Below, in pieces: positions 26,137 to 35,027 of a stretch of 64,000 nt of DNA (positions within the stretch are counted from its first letter, which is position 1; every line of letters begins with the position of its first letter). The notes under the pieces are model-generated. The model made no database searches. It was not told where the DNA came from and saw only the letters and a list, made by a program, of their open reading frames with translations. This stretch comes from Planctomycetota bacterium (GTDB lineage Bacteria; Planctomycetota; UBA1135; GCA-002686595): the NCBI GenBank assembly GCA_012959785.1, contig DUCM01000006.1, positions 1-64,000 on the forward strand, read 5' to 3'. A program made the translations under genes and the position numbers.

Positions 26137-27270
26137 ATGACAGCCAAAACCAATATCCCCCGCAGCCTGGTCCAAAAGGTGCCCAAGGTGCTGCTCCACG
26201 AACACCTCGACGGCGGCCTGCGGCCCGCAACCGTGCTGGAGTTGGCCCAGGAGTGTGGCTACGAGCAACTGCCCTGCACGGATCCCGAGGAGCTGGGCCG
26301 TTGGTTCTGCGCCGGCGCCGCCCGCGGGAGCCTGGCCGAATACCTCGAGGGTTTCCGCCACACCATCGCGATCATGCAGACCAGCGCCGCCCTCGAGCGT
26401 GTGGGCTATGAGTTCATCGAGGACATGGCCGCCGACAGCGTGGTCTACGCCGAGGTGCGCTTCGCGCCGCACTTTCACACAGCCGAAGGTCTCGGCCTCG
26501 ACGGAGTCATGACCGCCGTACTGCGCGGCTTGCGTCGCGCGGCAGCTGAATTTGAGGTGGGCTATGGCCTGATCGTCTGCGCCATGCGCAACGAAGACGC
26601 TGACCTCTCCTTGCGCCTGGCCGAGTTGGCCGTTTCCTATCGCAACCAGGGCTGCGTGGGCTTCGACCTCGCCGGCGAGGAGGCTGGCCACCCCGCCAAC
26701 CACCACCTGGCGGCTTTTCAATTCGCCAAGCGCAGCAACTTCAGTATCACCGTCCACGCCGGCGAGAGCTTCGGCCCCGAGAGCATCTGGCAGGCCCTGC
26801 AATACTGCGGCGCCCACCGCATCGGCCACGGCGTGCGTTTGGTGGAGGACATTGTTATTTATGACAAGAAGGTCGTGCGCGTGGGCGAGCTGGCCCAGTA
26901 CATGCTCGACCACCGCATCCCCATCGAGATTTGCCTCTCAAGCAATGTGCACACCGGCGCGACAGAGTCGCTCGAAAGTCACCCCTTCCCGTACTTCTGG
27001 GCCGCGGACTACCGCGTGACCCTCTCCACCGACAACCGGCTCATGAGTGGCACCACCATGACCGACGAGTACCAGATTGCGGTGGAGCACTACGGCCTGG
27101 AATTCAATGACCTCGAGAAGCTCTCGATTAATGCTGCCAAGTCATCCTTCGCTCCCTATGCAGAGCGCGTCTCGACGATCTTCGGTCGCATCAAGCCTCG
27201 TTTTGCCGAATTGCGTCGCGAGCACGACCTGCCCCAGCCGCGCAACAGCTACTGGGATGGGGAATCCTGA
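26137..27270 (+). CDS. add: Adenosine deaminase family protein
   Basis: A 377-aa zinc amidohydrolase. It shows the LLHEHLDGGLRP motif with two metal-ligand His residues (21 and 23), TVHAGESFG (ligand His, catalytic Glu), HRIGHGVRL and LSTDNRLMSGTTMTDEY (metal-ligand Asp). It most likely deaminates adenosine or deoxyadenosine to inosine. In organisms using the futalosine pathway, some family members instead deaminate aminodeoxyfutalosine before MqnB acts. Since mqnBD is 9 kb away, that alternative is possible but unproven. It overlaps nothing, and the esterase gene follows after 2 bases, so the two form an operon. Confidence 0.88.
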   Translation: MTAKTNIPRSLVQKVPKVLLHEHLDGGLRPATVLELAQECGYEQLPCTDPEELGRWFCAGAARGSLAEYLEGFRHTIAIMQTSAALERVGYEFIEDMAADSVVYAEVRFAPHFHTAEGLGLDGVMTAVLRGLRRAAAEFEVGYGLIVCAMRNEDADLSLRLAELAVSYRNQGCVGFDLAGEEAGHPANHHLAAFQFAKRSNFSITVHAGESFGPESIWQALQYCGAHRIGHGVRLVEDIVIYDKKVVRVGELAQYMLDHRIPIEICLSSNVHTGATESLESHPFPYFWAADYRVTLSTDNRLMSGTTMTDEYQIAVEHYGLEFNDLEKLSINAAKSSFAPYAERVSTIFGRIKPRFAELRREHDLPQPRNSYWDGES

Positions 27271-27272
27271 GC

Positions 27273-28301
27273 ATGGAAGGGACACGCTTCGTCCACGACC
27301 CCTTCTCCTACAAAGGGCGGGTGGAGATGCGGCCCCAAAAGAGCCGCGTCCTTGCGAGCAACCGGCTCGAGGACCCCACCGAGCGTGAGGTGCCGGTCTA
27401 CCTGCCGCCGGGCTGGGATGAGGTCGGCGCCCAGTTCCCGGTAATTTTCATGCTGGCGGGTTTCACCGGCCGTGGTCAGAATTTTCTTGGATCGCACCCC
27501 TGGAAGGGCAGCGTGGTGCAGACCTTCGACCGCGCCGTGGCCCGGGGTGCGTGCCCGCCGGCCATCCTGGTGATGCCCGACTGCTTCACGGCCATGGGTG
27601 GCGGGCAGTACATCAACAGCGCCTTCATGGGCCGCTACGAGGACTACATCATGGGCGAGTTGGTGAGCTTCGTGGACGAGACCTACCCCACCCTGCCCGG
27701 CCGGCGTGGGGTGATCGGCAAGTCCTCGGGAGGCTTCGGCGCCATGTCGCTCTCCATGCGCTACCCCGAGATTTTCTCGGCCGCGGCCTCGATCAGTGGC
27801 GACTGTCACTTCGAGTACGGCTATGCCTTGGAGTTCCTGGCCGCCCTGCGTTGTTTGCAGGCCAGCGGCGGAAGCCCGCAGGGCTTTCTCGACGGTTTCT
27901 ACAAGCGCCCCATTTTGAAGGGCGACGACCACGCGCTGCTGAACACCCTGGCCATGTCGGCCTGCTACTCGCCGGCCCTGGATCAGGACCTGGGCTTTGA
28001 GTTGCCCTTCGATTGCCACACGGGCAGACGCAACGAATCCGTCTGGCAACGCTGGCTCGAGTTCGACCCCGTCTATCTCGTGGAAAGTTGCGCCCCCGCC
28101 TGGCGCTCCCTCGACTTCCTGCACCTCGAAGCCGGCCAGTCCGACGAATTCCACCTGCAATTCGGCCTGCGCATCCTGGGCCAGGCCCTCGAACGCCTCG
28201 AAATCCCCCACCGCGGCGGGGAATTTGCAGGCGGCCACTTCGACATAAACCACCGCTACCAGCACATCCTACCGTCCATGATCGCTGCGCTTGCTGGCTA
28301 G
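27273..28301 (+). CDS. Esterase-D-like alpha/beta-hydrolase
   Basis: A 342-aa cytoplasmic hydrolase starting 2 bases after the adenosine deaminase stop, hence co-transcribed. Features are the PVIFMLAGFTG oxyanion region, a nucleophile GVIGKSSGGFGAM (Ser in G-K-S-S-G-G), an acid candidate in QSDEFHL and the catalytic His in GGHFD near the C-terminus. These are hallmarks of the esterase D / S-formylglutathione-hydrolase-like family, though the substrate is unknown. The TAG stop codon shares its last base with the start of the perfect palindrome at 28301-28417. Confidence 0.85.
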   Translation: MEGTRFVHDPFSYKGRVEMRPQKSRVLASNRLEDPTEREVPVYLPPGWDEVGAQFPVIFMLAGFTGRGQNFLGSHPWKGSVVQTFDRAVARGACPPAILVMPDCFTAMGGGQYINSAFMGRYEDYIMGELVSFVDETYPTLPGRRGVIGKSSGGFGAMSLSMRYPEIFSAAASISGDCHFEYGYALEFLAALRCLQASGGSPQGFLDGFYKRPILKGDDHALLNTLAMSACYSPALDQDLGFELPFDCHTGRRNESVWQRWLEFDPVYLVESCAPAWRSLDFLHLEAGQSDEFHLQFGLRILGQALERLEIPHRGGEFAGGHFDINHRYQHILPSMIAALAG

Positions 28302-28417
28302 TTGACGAGTACCAGGTACTTTGCCGCTGCCTTCGCCGAAAAATAGCGACGAAGTACCTGGTACTTCGTCGCTATTTTTCGGCGAAGGCAGCGGCAAAGT
28401 ACCTGGTACTCGTCAAC
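28301..28417. repeat. Perfect 117-nt palindromic hairpin element (GTACC[A/T]GGTAC family, copy A)
   Basis: 58-base arms, complementary without a single mismatch around a central T at 28359. The centre is GAAGTACCTGGTACTTC. The arms carry GAGTACCAGGTACT at the outer end and a CTGCCTTCGCCGAA block in the middle. As RNA or single-stranded DNA it would fold into one uninterrupted hairpin. It starts on the last base of the esterase stop codon. It belongs to the same repeat family as the elements at 34894-35027 and 59664-59789. It might serve as a terminator, an mRNA-stabilising REP-like element or a mobile MITE-like sequence. Confidence 0.95.
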
Positions 28418-28575
28418 TCTTTTCGGCCGCAGCACCCCTACCAGCGCACCCAAGACCCCGTTACCTCCCTGTTACCAAGTTCCCAGCGCACCCGTCGTAA
28501 GTTGACCTGGACCCGAAGAAACCAGGCACCGCATCGGACTCAGCCCCGACGCGGCAAGAACGGAGCGACAGGAAC

Positions 28576-30915
28576 ATGGTATCGACAGCACGGAAAGAGA
28601 CACACAGGAACGCGGCCCAAGAGTTCTTGCGGCGAGCCCGGCCTGGAGTGCTGGGGGCCCTGCTTATTGGGGCGCTCCAATTCGGAAGCCCCCGCGCCTG
28701 GAGCCAGGCACGGCCCTTCCAGGAGACCTTTTCCAGCATATCCTCCCATGTGATCGTGCCCCAGGCCCGGGCCTACTCCTTCGCTCGGGGTGGGGCTGCG
28801 GTGGAGCTGACCTCGATCGATGCGCGGGTTGTGATTCGTGAACGCACAGCGCGCACGACCCTCGACATCCACCTCCTGAACCCCGGCTCACAACAGGCCG
28901 AAGCCGTACTGCTCCTGCCCGTTCCTGGCCAGGCGGTGGTGAGCTCCTTCGCCTTCGATGGCGAGACCGCGGAGCCCACGGCGAGGCTTTTGCCGCGGGA
29001 TGAAGCACGACGCACCTACGACGACATTGTGCGGCGCTTGAAGGACCCGGCCCTGCTGGAGTTCGCGGGTTACAACCTGATTCGATCGAGCGTCTTCCCC
29101 ATTCCAGCCGGCGGCCAGCAACACCTACGGATCTCCTACGATCACATCCTAAAAGTCGATGGCGATCGGGTGGACTACATCCTGCCCCGCAGCGAAGCCC
29201 TGGCCAATATGGTGCCCTGGTCGCTGGATGTGCGCATCGAGGAGGCCCGTCCGATCTCGGTCGTCTACTCGCCAAGCCACAGCCTGGTCCAGACGCGCCT
29301 GGACACCGCAGGCAAGGTCATCAGGCTCCACTGCGCACGCTCCAGCGATCCCGGCGCGTTTCGACTCTCGTACCTGCTCGAGCGAGTAGGCATGAGCGCG
29401 TCGCTCCTCGCCTATCCCGACCCGAGCATCGGCGGCGGCTACTTTCTCTTGATGGCAGGCCTGCCCGTCAAGGCCGCCAGCGAGGAGCAGCGCGTGCCGC
29501 GGGCGGTCACCATCGTCATCGATCGTTCCGGCAGCATGGCCGGCGAGAAGCTGGAACAAACCCTCGCAGCGGCGGTCCAGGTGATCGAAGCCCTCGAGCC
29601 GAAAGAAAGCTTCAACATCATCGACTACGCCAGCGATGTCGCCTCCTTCGCGGCACAGCCCGTGCCCAAGACCCGCGAAAATGTACTCGCCGCCCGCCAC
29701 TACCTGGCGAGCATCCGGCCCACCGGTGGCACCAACATCCACGATGCCCTGCTGGCCAGCGTGCGGCAAAAGGAAACGCCCGGCCAACTCTCGATCATCC
29801 TGTTTCTTACCGATGGCCTGCCCACGGTGGGTCGCACAGGCGAGAGCGAAATCCGCGAGATGGTCAAGAAGGCCAACACGGGCGGCAAGCGCATCTTCAC
29901 CTTCGGCGTGGGCCACGATGTGAATGTGCCCCTACTCGATGCGATCTCCGACGAGACTCGAGCCATGGGCACCTATGTGCTGCCTGGAGAGGATGTGGAA
30001 GTCAAGGTCGCGGCGGTCTTCCGCAGGCTGGGCGGTCCGTTGTTGAGCGATCTGGCCCTCGAAGTGCGCGACGCAGCCGGTGTCCCAACTACGCGCGCCC
30101 TTCGCGAGCTCTTGCCCAGCCGACTACCCGACCTCTTCGAAGGCGATCAGTTGGTCCTCCTGGGTCAATACAAGACTGAAGAGAAGCTCAGTTTTCAGCT
30201 CACGGGCAACTACCTGGGCCACAAGCGCAGCTTCCGATTCAGCTTTGACCTGGCCCAGGCCAGCTTCCAGAACGCCTTTGTGCCGCGCCTCTGGGCGGGA
30301 CGCAAGATCACTTTCCTGGTGGATCAGATCCGCCAAGGGAGCGCCGCGGACAACAGCGGCAGCCTGACCGGAGTGGACATCTTCAGCGACCCACGCTTCC
30401 GGGAGCTGGCCGATGAGATCCTGCGCCTCTCCACCCGTTTTGGGATTTTGAGCGAGTACACATCCTTCCTGGCCACCGAGGGCACACGCCTCGACGACTG
30501 GGAGATGCTCGCCACCTCGTGTCGCATGGAACTGAACAGGCGCGCTGTTCACGACCGTTCCGGCCCGAGCGCGGTCCACCAGGGACGCAACTTCAACGAG
30601 CGCAAGCAGCAAGTCAAGCTCGACTACTCCAACGGTTTCTGGACCGCAGCAGGCGAGCGGGCATCGTTCACCAATGTGCAACAGATCTGCGACCGGGCTT
30701 TCTTCAACCAGAACGGTCAGTGGGTGGACTCGAACCTCATCGCCAGCGGCGCGGAGCTCCTCCCTGCGGAGACTTACAGTTTCGGCAGCGCGGAGCACCA
30801 AGAGATCCTAAGCCACCTGGTGAGTCAAGGCCGCCAGGGACTGCTCTCACTCCCAGGGGACATCTTGCTACGCGTCCGAGGCAAGAACATCCTGATTCAG
30901 AACTCGGTTCACTAG
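28576..30915 (+). CDS. VIT and von Willebrand factor A domain exported protein
   Basis: A 779-aa protein. Residues of about 20-42 are a hydrophobic signal or anchor, 50-170 a VIT domain (VELTSIDARVVIRERTARTT, FPIPAGGQQHLRISY) and 308-480 a vWA domain with an intact MIDAS (VTIVIDRSGSMAGEK near residue 311, then TGGTN and FLTDG). The remaining 300 residues have no clear domain. This layout is that of inter-alpha-trypsin-inhibitor-heavy-chain-like bacterial proteins, thought to bind other surface proteins through a metal ion. A second vWA gene and a two-component system follow on the same strand, so regulated expression of this surface module is plausible. Confidence 0.9.
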   Translation: MVSTARKETHRNAAQEFLRRARPGVLGALLIGALQFGSPRAWSQARPFQETFSSISSHVIVPQARAYSFARGGAAVELTSIDARVVIRERTARTTLDIHLLNPGSQQAEAVLLLPVPGQAVVSSFAFDGETAEPTARLLPRDEARRTYDDIVRRLKDPALLEFAGYNLIRSSVFPIPAGGQQHLRISYDHILKVDGDRVDYILPRSEALANMVPWSLDVRIEEARPISVVYSPSHSLVQTRLDTAGKVIRLHCARSSDPGAFRLSYLLERVGMSASLLAYPDPSIGGGYFLLMAGLPVKAASEEQRVPRAVTIVIDRSGSMAGEKLEQTLAAAVQVIEALEPKESFNIIDYASDVASFAAQPVPKTRENVLAARHYLASIRPTGGTNIHDALLASVRQKETPGQLSIILFLTDGLPTVGRTGESEIREMVKKANTGGKRIFTFGVGHDVNVPLLDAISDETRAMGTYVLPGEDVEVKVAAVFRRLGGPLLSDLALEVRDAAGVPTTRALRELLPSRLPDLFEGDQLVLLGQYKTEEKLSFQLTGNYLGHKRSFRFSFDLAQASFQNAFVPRLWAGRKITFLVDQIRQGSAADNSGSLTGVDIFSDPRFRELADEILRLSTRFGILSEYTSFLATEGTRLDDWEMLATSCRMELNRRAVHDRSGPSAVHQGRNFNERKQQVKLDYSNGFWTAAGERASFTNVQQICDRAFFNQNGQWVDSNLIASGAELLPAETYSFGSAEHQEILSHLVSQGRQGLLSLPGDILLRVRGKNILIQNSVH

Positions 30916-31002
30916 CTCTTACGAGCCCGCGCCTCAACCTCACCCTGATCACACCAATCACTAAACCAACCAGCACCCCCTTGGGGGCCGAGAGAACTTC
31001 CA

Positions 31003-32301
31003 ATGAACCCAATCAAACAAAAAACAAAAAACTCCCTGTATCTCGTTCCGGCCCTGGCGCTGGCCTGCCTGCCGGCCACCCAGGCCTGCCACATGGAGCC
31101 CGAGTCCAACGACGCGCTTGAGGAAGTGCTCGACATGACCGAAGTACTCGTCGGTCCGACCGCCCCCCTGGGTTCGGCGACCCCCACGACTTTCCGGCCA
31201 CGGGGTGTGATCGACCTCGCGATCTGCCTGGACACGAGCGGAAGCATGGACGGCTTGATCGAGTCCGCGAAGCAAAAACTCTGGGCGGTGGTGAATGACT
31301 TCGCCCTGGTGGATCCCGTGCCCGTCCTGCGCGTGGCCTTGTTGACCTTCGGCAATGATGGTCACTCGGAAGAGAACGGCTGGGTGCGGGTGGACGCTCC
31401 GCTCACGGGGGACCTCGATCTGATCTCGCAGCGGTTATTCGCTCTGACCACGAACGGCGGAACGGAACTCGTCGGTCGCGTGGTGAACACGGCCACAAGC
31501 GAACTCGAGTGGAGCAACGACCCCAAAGCCCTCAAGCTCTTGATCGTGGCGGGCAACGAGTCTGCTGACCAGGACGCCCAATTCGGTTTCCGCGACGCAT
31601 CCCGCCGGGCCATCGCCCAGGGCATCATGGTCAACGCGATCTACTGCGGCGATCCCCTCGACGAATTTGCCCCCGACTGGCGCGAGGTCTCCAAACTCGC
31701 GGACGGCCAGTTCGCATCGATAGATGCCAACAACGGCACGGTGGTAATCAGCACGCCCTTTGATGCTGAGTTGCAGGCCCTGACCGCCAAGGTCAACCTG
31801 ACCTACATCCCCATGGGCGCGAGCGGCCGCGAGGGCTGGGCCAACCAGCGCACTCAGGACGCGAACAACGCCGCCCTGAGCGAAGCAGCGGGAGCCTCTC
31901 GAGCCATGACCAAGAATGGTCAACTGTATGTCTGCGGCTGGGACCTTGTGGATGCCTGCCGGATCGGCACGCTCAAGCTGGAAGATGTGAAACCCGAGGA
32001 CCTGCCCAACGAACTGCAAGCCCTCTCCTCACTAGAACTCACGGCCTTCGTGGAGTCCAAAGCCGCGGAGCGCATGAAGATCCAGGCCCACATCAGCGCC
32101 GTGGGTGTCAAGCGGGACGCCTGGCTCATGACTGAGCGAGAAAGGCTGCAAGTGGACGATTCCAAGGCCTTCGATAGGGTCCTGCGCGACTCGATTCGCA
32201 ATCAGGCAGCGAGCCGCGGATTCCTTTATAAGGGCGCCGATGCCCCCGCTACTCAGCCCGCACAGGGCTCGCAGTCGCTTGCACCCGGCTGCCAGGAGTA
32301 G
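31003..32301 (+). CDS. von Willebrand factor A domain exported protein
   Basis: A 432-aa protein starting 87 bases after the VIT-VWA gene. It has a signal peptide with a possible lipid Cys (LPATQAC). Residues of about 70-240 form a vWA domain with MIDAS DTSGSMDG near residue 78 and a downstream TNGGTELVG. The C-terminal 190 residues are unassigned and charged. The second vWA protein of the group is therefore different in domain content from the first. The response regulator gene follows after 44 bases, so all four genes may form one operon. The ligand is unknown. Confidence 0.85.
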   Translation: MNPIKQKTKNSLYLVPALALACLPATQACHMEPESNDALEEVLDMTEVLVGPTAPLGSATPTTFRPRGVIDLAICLDTSGSMDGLIESAKQKLWAVVNDFALVDPVPVLRVALLTFGNDGHSEENGWVRVDAPLTGDLDLISQRLFALTTNGGTELVGRVVNTATSELEWSNDPKALKLLIVAGNESADQDAQFGFRDASRRAIAQGIMVNAIYCGDPLDEFAPDWREVSKLADGQFASIDANNGTVVISTPFDAELQALTAKVNLTYIPMGASGREGWANQRTQDANNAALSEAAGASRAMTKNGQLYVCGWDLVDACRIGTLKLEDVKPEDLPNELQALSSLELTAFVESKAAERMKIQAHISAVGVKRDAWLMTERERLQVDDSKAFDRVLRDSIRNQAASRGFLYKGADAPATQPAQGSQSLAPGCQE

Positions 32302-32345
32302 CGTACTATGAGCATCGAGCGCTGGGACCCGCCCGGGGCCGAACC

Positions 32346-33059
32346 ATGAGCAAGCCCGTCATCCTGGTCGTCGAAGACGATCCTGCCATCCGCCGCGGTC
32401 TGACCGACAGCCTCGAGTTCTCGGGCTATCAGGTGATCGAGTGCTGTGATGGCCTTGAGGCTCAGCGCCTCCTGCGCGGCACACAGTTGGATCTGGTCCT
32501 GCTCGATGTTGTCCTGCCCGGCAAGAACGGTTTTGAAATCCTTCCCGAACTGCGTCGCAACCGACCGCGACTGCCGGTCATCATGGTTACAGCCCGCGGT
32601 ACGGAAGAAGACCGCGTCAAGGGCCTGCGCGATGGCGCTGATGACTATGTCGTCAAGCCCTTCAGCTCGAGCGAACTCCTGGCCCGGGTGGGAGCCGTGC
32701 TGCGTCGTTCCGCGGAGCGACCTACCGATGTGCAAGCTCTCACGGTCGGCACGCGCCGCATCGAGTTCGAGCGTCGCGAGGTCCGTGACTCAGCAGGCGC
32801 GACGCGCCAGCTCTCTGAAAAAGAAGTCGAGATCCTGCGCTACCTGGCGACCTCCAGCGGGCGCGCGATTTCCCGCGAGGAACTCCTGCAACGGGTTTGG
32901 GGCCTCGATATCCGCGGCATCGAAACGCGCACCGTGGACATGCACATCGCGCGCCTGCGTGAAAAGGTCGGTGACGCCGAAGCCCAGAGCAAGGTCATCG
33001 TGACCGTCCGCTCCAAGGGCTACATGCTCGGTGAGGATGTGGAGGTCGAACTCGCGTGA
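32346..33059 (+). CDS. OmpR/PhoB-family response regulator
   Basis: A 237-aa two-component response regulator. The receiver domain (1-120) has acidic DD at 11-12, phosphoacceptor Asp54 in VLLDVVLPG, Thr82 and Lys104 (VVKPF). A winged-helix DNA-binding domain (about 135-230) includes LSEKEVEILRYLA, ISREELLQRVWG and the recognition-helix region RTVDMHIARLREK, with the terminal SKGYML wing. It is coupled to the kinase gene by a GTGA overlap, so the two are partners. It probably controls the adjacent vWA genes or other unseen targets, since no operator could be identified. Confidence 0.95.
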   Translation: MSKPVILVVEDDPAIRRGLTDSLEFSGYQVIECCDGLEAQRLLRGTQLDLVLLDVVLPGKNGFEILPELRRNRPRLPVIMVTARGTEEDRVKGLRDGADDYVVKPFSSSELLARVGAVLRRSAERPTDVQALTVGTRRIEFERREVRDSAGATRQLSEKEVEILRYLATSSGRAISREELLQRVWGLDIRGIETRTVDMHIARLREKVGDAEAQSKVIVTVRSKGYMLGEDVEVELA

Positions 33060-34909
33060 GACGCTCGCGAAAGCTCTGGTGGACCCTCTACGCCGTGGGC
33101 GCGCTCCTGTCCCTGGCGGCCCTGGGTTGGATTTCGGGGGTCCTGCTCGGCCTCGAAGCCGAGAAACATGTCGCCCAACACGAGGCCGACCAGGCCAGCG
33201 CCGTGCGCCTGGCCCTTTGGCGCATGGACTCCTGGTTAGGACCCCAACTCGCCCGCGAAGCCGCCCGTCCCTACTTTGAATACCGCGCCTTCGTGCCCAA
33301 CGAGCGGGCCTACACGCGACTTCTCCATAGCATCGAAGCCGGCGAAGTGCTGCAACCCTCGCCACTCTTGACCTTTGAATCGGACCTGTTTCCCATCCAC
33401 TTCCAACTGGACGAGCAAGGAACCTGGAGCTCACCGCAAGTGCCCACCGGCAACCTGCTCGACCTGGCCCAGGCTGGCTTGGTGGATGACTTGGTGATCG
33501 CGAATAAGAGCGCGCTCTTCAGCAAAGTGCGCAAGGCGATTTCGCCCACAGAACTCCTGGGTGCCATGGACTGTCGCGTCGAGGGCCTCAACGATCTCAT
33601 TTTGCCGGCAGAGACCGCGGGCGAGGACTGGACAGCGGAGAGCGCGAAGGGCTGGCAAGCACAAGCCAAGGAGGAACTTTCCCAGCGCGTCGCCACGAAC
33701 ATCGCCACCCAGAACTTCCTCAACAACCCCAGACTGAAACTGGCCGGGAACAGTCCGCAAGCGCTGGCCGAGATCTCGCACGAGTTGAACACCTACTCAG
33801 TCGGTCGAGTTGCCGGCGCGCAGATCCTGGTGGGACCGCTCTTGCCAGTTTGGCTGGCGGAGGACGCCGGCACCGGGCCCCTTGAGATCTGCTTCGTGCG
33901 CCGGGTGGAGGTCGGCACTGGCTCTCTCTTACAGGGTTTTGCGTGCAACTGGGAGCTTCTGCGCGAGACGCTCCTCGGGCAAGTCACTGGGCTCTTCCCC
34001 GCGGCGCAGCTGCAACTCGCCCGTGCCACCCTCGCAAACCCCCAGAACATGTCCAGACTGTTGGCCACCCTACCAGCCGAGCTAGAAGTGAGCTTTCCAG
34101 CCCTGGCCCAAAGTGGCCGTTGGACGCCGGCGCGGGCCACTCTCGGGATCACCTGGCTGGCGGCCTTGCTGGGCCTCGCCGGCCTTGCCTTTTCTCTGCA
34201 CGCATCCATCACCTACGGGGAGAAGCGCAGCCGCTTCGCCAGTTCGGTGACCCACGAACTGCGCACGCCCCTGACCACCTTTCGGATGTACACCGAGATG
34301 TTGGCCCAGGGCATGGTGCCCGAGGAGAAGCGCCAGGAGTACTTCAAGACCTTGCACAGCGAGTCTAACCGGCTCTCCCATCTCGTGGAGAGCGTGCTCA
34401 CCTATGCGCGCCTGGAAGATGGCCGTGCGCAGCTCGCCCGGGAGCGGATGTTGGCGGCTGACTTGATCGAGCGCGCCAGCGAGACGCCTGGCAAGCGCGC
34501 CCAGGACTTCAGTGCCGAGCTAGGTGTGAACCTCTCAGCTCTCCCCGAGGCTTGGCTGGAAACCGACGCCGGTGCCGTGGAGCAGATCCTCTTCAACTTG
34601 GTGGATAACGCCTGCAAGTACGGCCGCGGCGCTGGCCTGCCGCTGGTGGAGCTCAGCGCGCGCGTGACGGACTCGGAGCTTGTGATCCTGGTCTCGGATA
34701 ATGGCCCCGGAGTTCCGGCGAACCTCGGGGGCGCGATCTTCAAGCCCTTCGATCGCGGCCGCGTGCAAGCGGCGGACCCGCGCCCCGGGATCGGCCTGGG
34801 CCTGGCCCTCTCGCGCGGCCTGGCCCGCGATCTGGGCGGAGAGCTAGAACTCCTCCCCGGCACCCAACCAGGCGCCTGCTTCCGCCTGCGCCTGCCCCTG
34901 AGTAGTTGA
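33056..34909 (+). CDS. Sensor histidine kinase
   Basis: A 617-aa membrane kinase starting at GTG 33056, overlapping the response regulator stop. A first membrane helix (about 8-30) precedes a large extracytoplasmic sensor region of about 330 residues with no recognised fold, then a second helix (about 365-385). The dimerisation domain has VTHELRTPLTTF with phospho-His about residue 400. The ATPase domain has N box NLVDNACKYG, G1 DNGPGVP and G2 GIGLGLALSRG. The last codons (LPLSS and stop) lie inside the left arm of the palindromic element at 34894-35027. The sensed signal is unknown, and the large sensor region is the part to watch. Confidence 0.95.
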   Translation: MRRSRKLWWTLYAVGALLSLAALGWISGVLLGLEAEKHVAQHEADQASAVRLALWRMDSWLGPQLAREAARPYFEYRAFVPNERAYTRLLHSIEAGEVLQPSPLLTFESDLFPIHFQLDEQGTWSSPQVPTGNLLDLAQAGLVDDLVIANKSALFSKVRKAISPTELLGAMDCRVEGLNDLILPAETAGEDWTAESAKGWQAQAKEELSQRVATNIATQNFLNNPRLKLAGNSPQALAEISHELNTYSVGRVAGAQILVGPLLPVWLAEDAGTGPLEICFVRRVEVGTGSLLQGFACNWELLRETLLGQVTGLFPAAQLQLARATLANPQNMSRLLATLPAELEVSFPALAQSGRWTPARATLGITWLAALLGLAGLAFSLHASITYGEKRSRFASSVTHELRTPLTTFRMYTEMLAQGMVPEEKRQEYFKTLHSESNRLSHLVESVLTYARLEDGRAQLARERMLAADLIERASETPGKRAQDFSAELGVNLSALPEAWLETDAGAVEQILFNLVDNACKYGRGAGLPLVELSARVTDSELVILVSDNGPGVPANLGGAIFKPFDRGRVQAADPRPGIGLGLALSRGLARDLGGELELLPGTQPGACFRLRLPLSS

Positions 34910-35027
34910 AGCGTACCAGGTACTCCGCCACTACTCTTCGGCGCATTGAAGCGTACCAGGTACTCCGGCACTGCCCTCGCCGAAGAGTAGTGGCGGAGTA
35001 CCTGGTACGCTTCAACTACTCAGGGGC
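34894..35027. repeat. Long inverted repeat element (GTACC[A/T]GGTAC family, copy B)
   Basis: Two perfect 50-base arms (34894-34943 and 34978-35027) around a 34-base centre. Each arm contains CGTACCAGGTACTCCGCCAC, and the centre holds a third copy as a direct repeat (TTGAAGCGTACCAGGTACTC) of the left arm. It lies between convergent genes and includes the last codons and stop of both: LPLSS-stop of the kinase in the left arm, and the final Pro and stop of the LVIVD protein in the right arm. It is therefore positioned to terminate or insulate both transcripts. Confidence 0.95.

Noticed and set aside
28302-28575. CRISPR array or insertion sequence near the GTACC repeats
   Set aside because: The copies are inverted and adjacent, without regular spacers, and no transposase or cas gene is present in the window.
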